A program made the translations under genes and the position numbers. A DNA stretch of 58,435 nucleotides from JAKACA01 sp050010115 (GTDB taxonomy: Bacteria > Actinomycetota > Acidimicrobiia > Acidimicrobiales > Bog-793), in assembly GCA_050010115.1 (NCBI GenBank), contig JBEKLQ010000012.1, forward strand, positions 1 through 58,435, given 5' to 3'. The number at the start of each line of letters is the position of its first letter. Within the stretch, counting starts at the first letter, position 1. A model generated the notes under the pieces. The model was not told the origin of the DNA. It was given only the letters and a program-made list of their open reading frames with translations, and made no database searches. Of the stretch, positions 25,690 to 33,508 are shown piece by piece.

Positions 25690-27165
25690 GTGGGCGACTT
25701 CACCATGCCCTCGCTCGGCGCCGACATGGAATTCGGCACCGTCTCGCAGTGGCTCGTCAAGGCCGGCGACGAAGTGCACCGCGGCGACGTCGTTGCCGTC
25801 GTCGAGACCGAGAAGTCGACCATCGAGGTGGAGATCTTCGAAAGCGGCGTCATCGACGAGCTCGTTGTGCACGAGGGTGAGCAGGTTCCCGTGGGTGCCG
25901 TACTCGCCCATCTCACCGCTCGGGCGCCTGCGGCGGTCCCCGGAGCGCCGCCTGGCCCACCGGCACGCCCCGAAACCCGCGCCCGCCCGGCGGACACTGG
26001 CCAAGTTCCCGGAGCGCCGGCTCCTGGCCCGCCGACCGTTTACTCCCCTGTCACGCGTCATCTGGCCGAACGGCTCGGTGTCGACCTGGCGACGCTGTCC
26101 GGGAGTGGGCCAAGCGGCGCCGTGACCCGGGCCGACGTGGAGCGGGCGGCAAGCCGGAAGACGGACAAGGCGCCCCGCCCAGGCCAGGCTGGTCGTGGGA
26201 CGAGCACCGTCGCAGCCGAAGGTCGTCATCCGGCCGAACCGGAGGTGCAGCCCGGGTCCCTGGCCTCCGACCGCGTGCGCTCCTCGCCCCTTGCCCGGCG
26301 ACTGGCGGCAGACCTCGGGGTCGATCTGTCAGCCCTTCAAGGGACCGGTCCACGCAAGTCGGTGATCGAGCACGACGTGCGTCTCGCCGCTGCCACGACC
26401 GCCCCGGAGGCGACGGTGGCCGCGCCGGTACCGGAGGCGGGGGCACCGGCGGCGGAGCCGGAGGCCAGGGCGGCGGCCATTGTGGCGGCGGCCCAGGACC
26501 GACAAGCCACGATGCGGCGGGCGATCGGCGCGCTTATGGCACGCTCCAAGCGCGAGATCCCCCACTACTACCTGAGCACCACCATCGACCTGAGCACTGC
26601 CGTCTCCTGGCTCGAGCAAGCGAACCTTGACCGCCCGGTGACCAGCCGCCTCGTCCTACCCGTCCTCATGCTGAAAGCCACCGCCCGCGCCGTGGCACGC
26701 GTGCCGGAGATGAACGGGTTCATGATTGAGGACGCCTTCGTTCCGAGCGAGCCGGTCCACGTAGGGGTGGCCATCTCCCTGCGCACCGGTGGCGTCATCG
26801 CGCCCGCCATCCACGACGCCGACCGGCTCCCCCTCGACGAGCTGATGGCGCAGCTCAAGGACCTCGTGGGCCGGGCGCGCGCCGGCGTGCTGCGCAGCTC
26901 GGAGATGAGCGACCCGACCATCACGGTCTCCAATCTCGGCGAGCTTGGGGTGGAGGCAGTGTTCGGTGTGATCTACCCCCCACAGGTCGCCCTGGTCGGC
27001 TTCGGACGCGTGGCGGAGCAACCCTGGGCGCAAGGGGGCATGCTCGGGGTCCGGCCGTGCGTCACCGCGACGCTGTCCGCCGACCACCGGGTGAGCGACG
27101 GCCACCGGGGCGGCCGCTTTCTCTCCGAGATCGACCGTCTACTCCAGGAGCCCGAGAAGCTATGA
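25690..27165 (+). CDS. pdhC: Dihydrolipoamide acyltransferase (E2) with two subunit-binding domains
   Basis: A 491-residue protein starting at a GTG directly after the E1beta stop. The lipoyl domain covers residues 1-78, with the lipoylated Lys in VVETEKSTIEVE. Two separate peripheral subunit-binding domains follow: YSPVTRHLAERLGVDLATL at about 118-155 and SSPLARRLAADLGVDLSAL at about 197-235. They are joined by Ala/Pro-rich linkers. The C-terminal acyltransferase domain runs from about 275 to the end and carries TVSNLGELGVEAVFGVI and the active-site ADHRVSDGHRGG. Most E2 proteins have only one binding domain. No E3 gene lies in the window. Confidence 0.88.
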   Translation: MGDFTMPSLGADMEFGTVSQWLVKAGDEVHRGDVVAVVETEKSTIEVEIFESGVIDELVVHEGEQVPVGAVLAHLTARAPAAVPGAPPGPPARPETRARPADTGQVPGAPAPGPPTVYSPVTRHLAERLGVDLATLSGSGPSGAVTRADVERAASRKTDKAPRPGQAGRGTSTVAAEGRHPAEPEVQPGSLASDRVRSSPLARRLAADLGVDLSALQGTGPRKSVIEHDVRLAAATTAPEATVAAPVPEAGAPAAEPEARAAAIVAAAQDRQATMRRAIGALMARSKREIPHYYLSTTIDLSTAVSWLEQANLDRPVTSRLVLPVLMLKATARAVARVPEMNGFMIEDAFVPSEPVHVGVAISLRTGGVIAPAIHDADRLPLDELMAQLKDLVGRARAGVLRSSEMSDPTITVSNLGELGVEAVFGVIYPPQVALVGFGRVAEQPWAQGGMLGVRPCVTATLSADHRVSDGHRGGRFLSEIDRLLQEPEKL

Positions 27166-27404
27166 CCAATGACGACGCACGCCAACTGATCCGCTCGGTC
27201 CTGCGCCAAGTCGCGCCGGAGGCCGACCTCGATGACGTCGGAGCAGGCGAGACCCTGCAGGAAGCGCTCGATCTCGACTCGATCGACTTCCTCAATCTTG
27301 TCGTCGGGCTGCATGAGAAGACTGGCCTCGAAATTCCCGAGCGGGACTACCCGAAGCTGTCGACCGTCGAGGGGTGCGTCGCTTACCTGACCCAGGCGGG
27401 CTGA
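27162..27404 (+). CDS. Acyl carrier protein
   Basis: An 80-residue ACP-like protein. The phosphopantetheine attachment Ser is in LDLDSIDFLNLVVGL (DSID), followed by the helix 3 region EIPERDYPKLSTVEGCVAYL. Its ATG overlaps the E2 stop codon (ATGA), so it belongs to the dehydrogenase operon and is translated with it. It is divergent in sequence from housekeeping FAS AcpP (DSLD type), suggesting a dedicated carrier. It might receive an acyl group from the synthetase or dehydrogenase; this is inference from position only. Confidence 0.85.
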   Translation: MTNDDARQLIRSVLRQVAPEADLDDVGAGETLQEALDLDSIDFLNLVVGLHEKTGLEIPERDYPKLSTVEGCVAYLTQAG

Positions 27405-27500
27405 CGCAGCGTCGATGCGGATCGGCTGAGCCACCGCAGCGCGCCATCGACATATCGCCGGCTCAGGTCGAGCGTGCAGAAGCCCATCGAGGCTGCGCCC

Positions 27501-28469
27501 TCAGGGCATCGCCTCAGCGTGATCGCGCTGGCTGCGCCGGGCAAGGAGCAGGTGGTAGAGGAGAAGCAGTTGCACCACCGCGAGGGGTTCGCTCCGCTCG
27601 CCCGAGCGGATCACGCCCAAGCCCTCGGGTAGTTCCTCATCGATGCCGAGAGTCCCCCAGATCGTCTCCTCGACTCGGCGGATCACCGCCCGCGAGGCGT
27701 AGGAATGGATGTGGAGGGCGTCGACAGGCTTGCCGTCGTCGTCACGAGCCAGCTTGAGGTGAATCGCCTCGCGCATGTCATCGGTGAGCAGGGCCGACAG
27801 GTCAGGGTGGGGGGCTGTCGGCCGCAGCAGCACCGTCGCGCTGAGGGGGCCTTGCTCAGACTCGTGGCGCTCCGCGATCGGGGCGAACCGGACGACGATG
27901 TCAGCCCAGCGCCGTTGGGGTCGGATGAAGGCAGCCGACTCGGGCTCCCGCAGCTCGAGGTCGGCGATCACCTGCTCGGGCGTGTAACTGCGGTCCCGGG
28001 TGTCGCGCGCCACCTTCCACGCTCGCCGGATGTTCTCGGGCGGGTCGAGGAAGACCTTGAGGTCGAAGCATGCCCGGGACAACGGGCTGTAGAGCGGGAA
28101 GAGCCCCTCGACGAGGACGAACTCCTTCGGCTCGACGAGCACGGGCCGCTCGAGGGTCCCGTGCCGGTGGTTGTAGACCGGCTTCAGGATCGGCTCACCG
28201 AGGGCGAGCAGCTGGAGGTGCTGCTCCATGATCTCGAGATAGTTGCAGGAGGGGTGGAGCGGCGTGAAGGGGAGCGATTTGCGCTCGGACCGGTCATAGC
28301 GGTGGTAGTCGTCGGTGCACATCGACTGGTTGCGGTCTTCGCCGAGCGCCTCGACGAGGCCCCCGGTGAGGGTGGTCTTCCCGGACGCGCTGTCGCCGGC
28401 GATGGCGAGCATCACCGGTCGGTTCGCGCCACCCTCGGCGCGGCGCATGATCATGCGTTTCGGACTCAT
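27501..28469 (-). CDS. cbbP: Phosphoribulokinase
   Basis: A 322-residue kinase that phosphorylates ribulose 5-phosphate to ribulose 1,5-bisphosphate in the Calvin cycle. The Walker A motif is AIAGDSASGKTTLT. CTDDYHRYDRSERK supplies the catalytic Asp region, PVYNHRHGT the substrate loop, and EFVLVEGLFPLYS the Walker B-like strand. Length and these motifs fit the class II-like (cyanobacterial/plant/actinobacterial) enzymes rather than the 290-residue proteobacterial class. The ATG at 28469 follows an AGAGGGG site; the longer frame up to 28592 is rejected. It is transcribed away from the two-component genes and the RuBisCO operon. Confidence 0.9.
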   Translation of the reverse strand: MSPKRMIMRRAEGGANRPVMLAIAGDSASGKTTLTGGLVEALGEDRNQSMCTDDYHRYDRSERKSLPFTPLHPSCNYLEIMEQHLQLLALGEPILKPVYNHRHGTLERPVLVEPKEFVLVEGLFPLYSPLSRACFDLKVFLDPPENIRRAWKVARDTRDRSYTPEQVIADLELREPESAAFIRPQRRWADIVVRFAPIAERHESEQGPLSATVLLRPTAPHPDLSALLTDDMREAIHLKLARDDDGKPVDALHIHSYASRAVIRRVEETIWGTLGIDEELPEGLGVIRSGERSEPLAVVQLLLLYHLLLARRSQRDHAEAMP

Positions 28470-28694
28470 AGCTTGGCCCCTCTGGCAGGGTTGCCGACCT
28501 CCTCCAGACCAGCTGCCAGCGCCCGGTCCTTGGCGGCCCGTTCGGCTGGCACCTGCGGCTGGCCGGACCGGCGCGACGGTGTTCAGTCCCAACGCTACGC
28601 CCGAACGCCGTGGGCTGCCTCACCCGAGCGAGGGAGCGGGGGGGTGAGCAACACCGATGCCCGCCGTCGAGACACCCGGTCGTAAGCTTGGGCC

Positions 28695-29369
28695 ATGGAG
28701 GCGATGCCGTCGGCGAGTCGCCCCATCCGGTTGCTCCTCGTCGACGACCACACCATCGTGCTCGAGGGCCTCACCGCCATGCTTCGCCCGTACGACGAGT
28801 CGGTCACCGTCGTCGCGAGCACCACCGATCCGGCCGAGGCTTGCCGGCTCGCCGCGGAGGCCAAGCCCGACGTCGCCCTCGTCGACCTGCGCATGGGAGC
28901 GACGACGGGGCTCGAGCTCTGCGAGCAGCTGCTCCGAGTCGCCCCGGCGACGAAGATCGTCTTCCTCACCGTGTACGACGACGAGCAGTATCTCTTCGAA
29001 GCGCTGCGTGCCGGTGCCTCCGGCTACCTCACGAAGCAGATCACTGCCGAAGAGCTGCTGAACCACCTCGCCCGTGTGCTCGCCGGCGAGATCGTCGTCG
29101 ACCCGGCGCTCGCCGGAAGGGTCGCCCTCTCGGCCGCCCGGCTGCAACGCGGGGAGTTCTGGCCCGGAGCCCGTCTCGGCCTCAGCCGGCGCGAGAGCGA
29201 GGTGCTCGAGCTCCTCGTCCGGGGGGCCTCGAACAAGGAGATCGCGTCCCGCCTTGTCCTCGGCGAGGAGACAGTGAAGACCCACGTGAGAGCGATCCTG
29301 CGCAAGCTCGACGTGTCGGACCGGGCCCAAGCAGTCGGCGCTGCGCTGCGAGAAGGGATCTTCCGCTGA
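28695..29369 (+). CDS. NarL/LuxR-family response regulator
   Basis: A 224-residue two-domain regulator. The receiver domain has LLLVDDHTIVLEGL, the phospho-acceptor Asp64 in VALVDLRMG, Thr in IVFLTVYDD and Lys in GYLTKQIT. The C-terminal LuxR HTH is LSRRESEVLELLVRGASNKEIASRL, followed by EETVKTHVRAILRKL. The histidine kinase gene follows 20 bp downstream, so they form one operon. Location between the phosphoribulokinase and cbbR genes suggests a role in regulating CO2 fixation or energy metabolism, but no target site was identified. An alternative start lies three codons in. Confidence 0.9.
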   Translation: MEAMPSASRPIRLLLVDDHTIVLEGLTAMLRPYDESVTVVASTTDPAEACRLAAEAKPDVALVDLRMGATTGLELCEQLLRVAPATKIVFLTVYDDEQYLFEALRAGASGYLTKQITAEELLNHLARVLAGEIVVDPALAGRVALSAARLQRGEFWPGARLGLSRRESEVLELLVRGASNKEIASRLVLGEETVKTHVRAILRKLDVSDRAQAVGAALREGIFR

Positions 29370-29389
29370 CGCCGAAGCACTCCTCCCCG

Positions 29390-30622
29390 ATGGCCGACAC
29401 GGCCTGGGCGCTCCTCCTTCGTCAGATCATCGATCTGGGGGCCGAGGAACGGAACCTTCGTACCGCGCTGCGCAAGGTGGCCGAGTTCGTGATCACCTCC
29501 ACCGGCGCCGATGCATGCTTCGTGCACGTGGTTGACCGGGACGCTGAGGAGCTGCTCCTCATGGGCGCCGCCCCTGCTGAGTTCGATGAGGTGGCCGGAA
29601 CCATCCGCCTGCGGCTCGGAGAGGGGCTCGCCGGCTGGGTCGCCCGCTACGGCGAGGCGACCACCGTCGACAACAAGTGGGAGGACTCCCGCTACCGCTA
29701 CATCCCAGCTCTCCGGGGTGAGGAGTTCCGCTCGATGGCGTCGGTCCCACTGCGCCGGCCCGCAGGGGTCGTCGGCGTGCTCAACGTGCACTCGCGCGTC
29801 GACCACTACTTCGGCGAGGACGACATAGCGAGGCTCCGTGAAGTAGCGAGCCTCCTCGCCGGCATCGTCGAGAACGCCGTGCTCTACGATCGGCTGGCCA
29901 CACGCGAGGCGGCGCTCGAGCGATCGGCCGCCGACATGATCGAGCTGCAGGAGCTGGATCGCCGGCGCATCGCTGCTGACATCCACGACGGCATCAGCCA
30001 GCGGCTCGTCTCCGCCTACTACCATTTGCAAGCCGCAAGGACTCTCTCCGGCGACGACGCCGTGACGAGCCAGGTGGTGACGGCGGAATCACTCGTCTCC
30101 GACGCGCTGGCTGAGGCCCGGAGGGCGATCGTCGGGCTCCGTCCCGTCGTCCTGGACGATCTCGGTCTCGGCGCCGCGCTCACGAGCCTGGCGACGTCCC
30201 TCGGAGGATCGGCCGAGGTCGAGGTCGAGGTCGACCTCGACGACTGCAGGCTGGCCCCCCATGTCGAGACGGCGCTCTACCGGATCGCCCAGGAGGCGCT
30301 GCAGAACGTGGTCAAGCACGCGAACGCCGAACGGGTCGTCGTCACGCTGCGGGACGACGGCGAGACCGTCGAGCTCTCGGTGACCGATGACGGCGTCGGC
30401 TACGAGGCCGGTCTCGAGCGGTCACTCGCCTCCTACGGGTTGCCGGGTATGCGCGAGCGCGCTGCCCTCATCGGCGCGCAGCTCCAGATCCGCTCCTCGC
30501 CGGGCAACGGCACCACGGTGGTCGTGCGGGCGCCGGCCGCCGCGAGCGGAGGCGACTCGGAGCACGACCGAGCTGCGACGCTCACGCTGAGCGACCGAGC
30601 ACCCGGCGACCCTCGCTCGTAA
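29390..30622 (+). CDS. GAF-domain sensor histidine kinase (NarX/DevS class)
   Basis: A 410-residue soluble kinase with no transmembrane segment. A GAF sensor domain occupies about residues 20-165. The HisKA_3 dimerisation helix is ELDRRRIAADIHDGISQRL with phospho-acceptor His199. The HATPase domain has ALQNVVKHANAERV (N box), VTDDGVGYE (G1) and GLPGMRERAALIGA, followed by SSPGNGTTVVV. This is the standard partner of NarL-type regulators. The GAF ligand (redox, gas or small molecule) cannot be deduced. The ATG at 29390 is 20 bp after the regulator. The 3' end overlaps the convergent cbbR by 41 bp. Confidence 0.9.
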   Translation: MADTAWALLLRQIIDLGAEERNLRTALRKVAEFVITSTGADACFVHVVDRDAEELLLMGAAPAEFDEVAGTIRLRLGEGLAGWVARYGEATTVDNKWEDSRYRYIPALRGEEFRSMASVPLRRPAGVVGVLNVHSRVDHYFGEDDIARLREVASLLAGIVENAVLYDRLATREAALERSAADMIELQELDRRRIAADIHDGISQRLVSAYYHLQAARTLSGDDAVTSQVVTAESLVSDALAEARRAIVGLRPVVLDDLGLGAALTSLATSLGGSAEVEVEVDLDDCRLAPHVETALYRIAQEALQNVVKHANAERVVVTLRDDGETVELSVTDDGVGYEAGLERSLASYGLPGMRERAALIGAQLQIRSSPGNGTTVVVRAPAAASGGDSEHDRAATLTLSDRAPGDPRS

Positions 30623-31505
30623 GGTCGAAACCCGGCTCGGAACTGGCCATTGAGGCGACGAGGAGGCGCGCCGTCGGGCTGAGGGGCTGGGTCCCATGGC
30701 AGACGAGGTGCCACGGGCGCTCGATGGGGGTGCCGGGGCAGTCCCAGACGCTGATCGTGCCCTCCGCCAGCCGGTCCGCCACGGCGTAACGCGAGATCAG
30801 GGCAACGCCGAGCCCGGCAGCGACCGCCTGCTCCACTGCGCCGTTCGAGCCGAGGATCATCGTGGGCGGATCGATGGCGAGCCGGCGCAGCAGCTCGTCA
30901 GTCGCTTCACGAGTTCCCGACCCCTCCTCCCGCAGCAGCCACGTCTCGTCCCCAAGTTGCCGCGTCGGCACCGGCGGGTCCCCAGGACCCCGAGGCGGCC
31001 CGGCGACGATCAGGGTGTTGGCCGCCTGGGCGAGGACTCGCGCCCCGAGCGCGGTGGGCGGGCGGCCGGCGACGACGAGATCCGCCTCGTGGTCGGAGAG
31101 CGCTTCCCACACGGTCGTGCGGTTGCCCACGTGCACCCGCACCCCCGCCTCGGGATGCTCCCGCCGGAAGGCGGCGATGAGGGGGAGGAGGAGGCGTTCG
31201 GCCGCCGTCGTGACCGCAGCCACCCGGACCGTGCCCCGGGACGGTGCATCGACGCTCGCCGCCGTGACGGCGCCACGTTCCAGCAGCCCGAGCGCCTGGC
31301 GAACAGCGGCGGCGAAGACCAGGCCGGCCTCGGTGAGGCGCAGACCACGGCCTTGACGGGCGACGAGGTCCACGCCCAACTCCCGTTCGAGCGAACCGAC
31401 CGCGGCGGACACCGACGGCTGCGAGACGACGAGTCGCTCCGCAGCGGCCCGGACCGATCCGGCTTCGGCCACCGCCAGAAACGTCCTCAGCTGGGCGAAC
31501 GTCAC
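30582..31505 (-). CDS. cbbR: LysR-family regulator of CO2-fixation genes
   Basis: A 307-residue LysR-type regulator. The HTH is MTFAQLRTFLAVAEAGSVRAAAERLVVSQPSVSAAV, read in short segments, and the C-terminal part is a LysR substrate-binding domain (RVHVGNRTTVWEALSDHEADLVV, GSGTREATDELLRR). It is divergent from cbbL, the hallmark position of CbbR, so the symbol rests on context and family together. CbbR activates cbb operons in response to metabolites such as RuBP, NADPH or PEP. The start is GTG at 31505. Confidence 0.85.
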   Translation of the reverse strand: MTFAQLRTFLAVAEAGSVRAAAERLVVSQPSVSAAVGSLERELGVDLVARQGRGLRLTEAGLVFAAAVRQALGLLERGAVTAASVDAPSRGTVRVAAVTTAAERLLLPLIAAFRREHPEAGVRVHVGNRTTVWEALSDHEADLVVAGRPPTALGARVLAQAANTLIVAGPPRGPGDPPVPTRQLGDETWLLREEGSGTREATDELLRRLAIDPPTMILGSNGAVEQAVAAGLGVALISRYAVADRLAEGTISVWDCPGTPIERPWHLVCHGTQPLSPTARLLVASMASSEPGFDLTSEGRRVLGRSA

Positions 31506-31518
31506 ACGGCCATTGTCT

Positions 31519-31543
31519 CATAACCATTTACCTAAGAGATAAG
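31519..31543. promoter_or_regulatory. Candidate CbbR-binding site in the cbbR-cbbL intergenic region
   Basis: The AT-rich core CATAACCATTTACCTAAG, followed by AGATAAG, contains the palindrome TTACCTAA and several TNA triplets spaced as in LysR sites. It is the only AT-rich segment between the two divergent genes. The assignment rests on position and base composition. Confidence 0.35.
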
Positions 31544-31609
31544 CCAAACATTTTCATAGACATGCAGGACTTTCGGCGCGATGGTGGACGGGTGCACGAG
31601 ACGAGCGAG

Positions 31610-33067
31610 ATGAACGGGTCGACGGGTAGCGGAGCAGCGTCCGAGCGGAGCCGCTGGAGCGCGGGCGTGCTCTCCTACTCCGACATGGGCTACTGGCGAC
31701 CGGACTACGAGCCGAAGGAGACCGACGTGCTGGCGGCGTTCCGCATCACGCCGCAGCCAGGCATCGAGCCGTCCGAAGCCGGTGCTGCCGTCGCCGGGGA
31801 GTCCTCGACCGCCACCTGGACAGTGGTATGGACGGACCGCCTCACCAACCACGAGCGTTATCAGGGCAAGTGCTACCGGGTCGACCCGGTCCCCGGTTCG
31901 CCCGACCAGTACATCGCCTACATCGCCTACGACCTCGACCTCTTCGAGGAGGGCTCGATCGCCAACCTGAGCTCGTCGCTCATCGGCAACGTCTTCGGGT
32001 TCAAGGCGCTCCGGGCGCTCCGCCTCGAGGACATCCGTATCCCGGTCGCCTATGTGAAGACCTTCGACGGTCCCCCGCACGGGATCGTCGCCGAGCGGGA
32101 GATGCTGAACAAGTTCGGACGCCCGCTCATCGGCTGCACCGTGAAACCGAAGCTCGGCCTGTCGGCACGAAACTACGGCCGAGTCGTCTACGAGGGGCTG
32201 CGCGGCGGTCTCGACTTCACCAAGGACGACGAGAACATCAACAGCCAGACGTTCATGCGCTGGCGGGAGCGCTTCTTGTACTGCCAAGAGGCGGTCGAGC
32301 GTGCGCAGGAGCGCACTGGCGAGTTGAAGGGCCACTACATGAACGTGACCGCCGGGACGATGGAGGCCATGTACGAGCGGGCCGACTTCGCCAAGGAGCT
32401 CGGGTCGAACATCGTCATGATCGACCTCACGATCGGCTACACGGCCATGACCTCGATGTCGAAGTGGGCCCGTCGCAACGGCGTCTTGCTGCACCTGCAC
32501 CGGGCGGGCCACTCCACCTACACCCGCCAGAAGAACCACGGAGTCTCGTTCCGCGTGATCGCCAAGTGGTCCCGCCTGATGGGCGTCGACCACATCCATG
32601 CCGGCACCGTGGTCGGCAAGCTCGAGGGTGACCCCAACAACGTCCGCGGCTACTACGACACGCTCCGGCTGAACGAAGTGCCGACCGATCTCAGCCATGG
32701 CATCTACTTCGACCAGTCCTGGGCCTCCATGCCCGGCGTCATGCCGGTGGCATCCGGCGGCATCCACGCCGGCCAGACGCACCAACTCCTCCACTACCTC
32801 GGCGAGGACTGCATCCTGCAGTTCGGCGGGGGGACGATCGGTCACCCGATGGGGATCGCAGCGGGTGCAACGGCGAACCGCGTGGCGCTCGAGGCGATGA
32901 TCAAGGCACGCAACGAGGGCCGCGACATGCTCACCGAAGGCGACGAAGTGCTCCGGGCCGCCGCCCGCCGCAGCCCCGAGCTGCAGGCAGCCATCGACAC
33001 CTGGGGGGACATCACCTTCGACTACGAGTCGACCGACACCCCCGACGTCGTCGTTACACCGAGCTGA
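31610..33067 (+). CDS. cbbL: Ribulose-1,5-bisphosphate carboxylase/oxygenase large subunit, red-type form I
   Basis: A 485-residue subunit from the ATG at 31610 (MNGSTGSG); an in-frame ATG at 31562 would add 16 residues, but 485 fits the usual length. Active-site motifs are GCTVKPKLGLS, GGLDFTKDDENINSQ (carbamylated Lys205, Asp, Glu), HLHRAGHSTYTRQKNHG, HIHAGTVVGKLEGDP (loop 6 Lys) and PVASGGIHAGQ. AGVLSYSDMGYW and RQKNHGVSFRVIAKW identify the red-type (form IC/ID or actinobacterial IE) lineage. It fixes CO2 onto RuBP. It is first in the cbbL-cbbS-cbbX operon, divergent from cbbR. Confidence 0.97.
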   Translation: MNGSTGSGAASERSRWSAGVLSYSDMGYWRPDYEPKETDVLAAFRITPQPGIEPSEAGAAVAGESSTATWTVVWTDRLTNHERYQGKCYRVDPVPGSPDQYIAYIAYDLDLFEEGSIANLSSSLIGNVFGFKALRALRLEDIRIPVAYVKTFDGPPHGIVAEREMLNKFGRPLIGCTVKPKLGLSARNYGRVVYEGLRGGLDFTKDDENINSQTFMRWRERFLYCQEAVERAQERTGELKGHYMNVTAGTMEAMYERADFAKELGSNIVMIDLTIGYTAMTSMSKWARRNGVLLHLHRAGHSTYTRQKNHGVSFRVIAKWSRLMGVDHIHAGTVVGKLEGDPNNVRGYYDTLRLNEVPTDLSHGIYFDQSWASMPGVMPVASGGIHAGQTHQLLHYLGEDCILQFGGGTIGHPMGIAAGATANRVALEAMIKARNEGRDMLTEGDEVLRAAARRSPELQAAIDTWGDITFDYESTDTPDVVVTPS

Positions 33068-33078
33068 GAGGAAGACGA

Positions 33079-33498
33079 GTGAAGATCACCCAGGGCACGT
33101 TCGCCTACCTGCCCGACCTCACCGACACCGAGATCGAGGCACAGCTCCGCTTCGTCATCTCGAGCGGCTGCGCAGTGTCGATCGAGATGACCGACGACCC
33201 GCATCCCCGCAACACGTTCTGGGAGATGTGGGGCCTTCCCATGTTCGACCTCGCTGACCCGGCGGGCGTGATGAGCGAGCTGCAGGCCTGCAGGGCGGCG
33301 TTCCCACATCACTACGTACGGATCAACGCGTTCGACGCGAGCGCCGGACGGGAGACGATCGTCCTCAGCTTCCTCGTGCAGCAACCCGCGACCGAGCCCG
33401 GCTTCCGCCTCGAGCGCCAACACGCGCCCGGTAGGACGATCCGCTACAGCGCCACGGCATATGCCCTCGATCGGCCGAGCGGTGAGCGGTACGCCTAA
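33079..33498 (+). CDS. cbbS: Ribulose-1,5-bisphosphate carboxylase/oxygenase small subunit, red-type
   Basis: A 139-residue subunit beginning with GTG at 33079 behind a GAGGAAGACGA site. KITQGTFAYLPDLTDTEI is the family N-terminus. PRNTFWEMWGLPMFDL is a conserved core motif. The C-terminal extension (GRTIRYSATAYALDRPSGERY) is the beta-hairpin tail specific to red-type small subunits, which lines the central solvent channel of the L8S8 enzyme. It lies 11 bp after cbbL, and the two are surely co-transcribed. Confidence 0.96.
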   Translation: MKITQGTFAYLPDLTDTEIEAQLRFVISSGCAVSIEMTDDPHPRNTFWEMWGLPMFDLADPAGVMSELQACRAAFPHHYVRINAFDASAGRETIVLSFLVQQPATEPGFRLERQHAPGRTIRYSATAYALDRPSGERYA

Positions 33499-33508
33499 GG
33501 GTTTCCAG

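Noticed and set aside
24484..26229. A 581-codon minus-strand frame
   Set aside because: It lies antisense to the E1beta and E2 genes, whose motifs are unmistakable; the reverse frame has no family pattern.
28610..29389. Upstream extension of the histidine kinase frame
   Set aside because: It overlaps the response regulator in another frame and reads as low-complexity Arg-rich text; the ATG at 29390 is the credible start.
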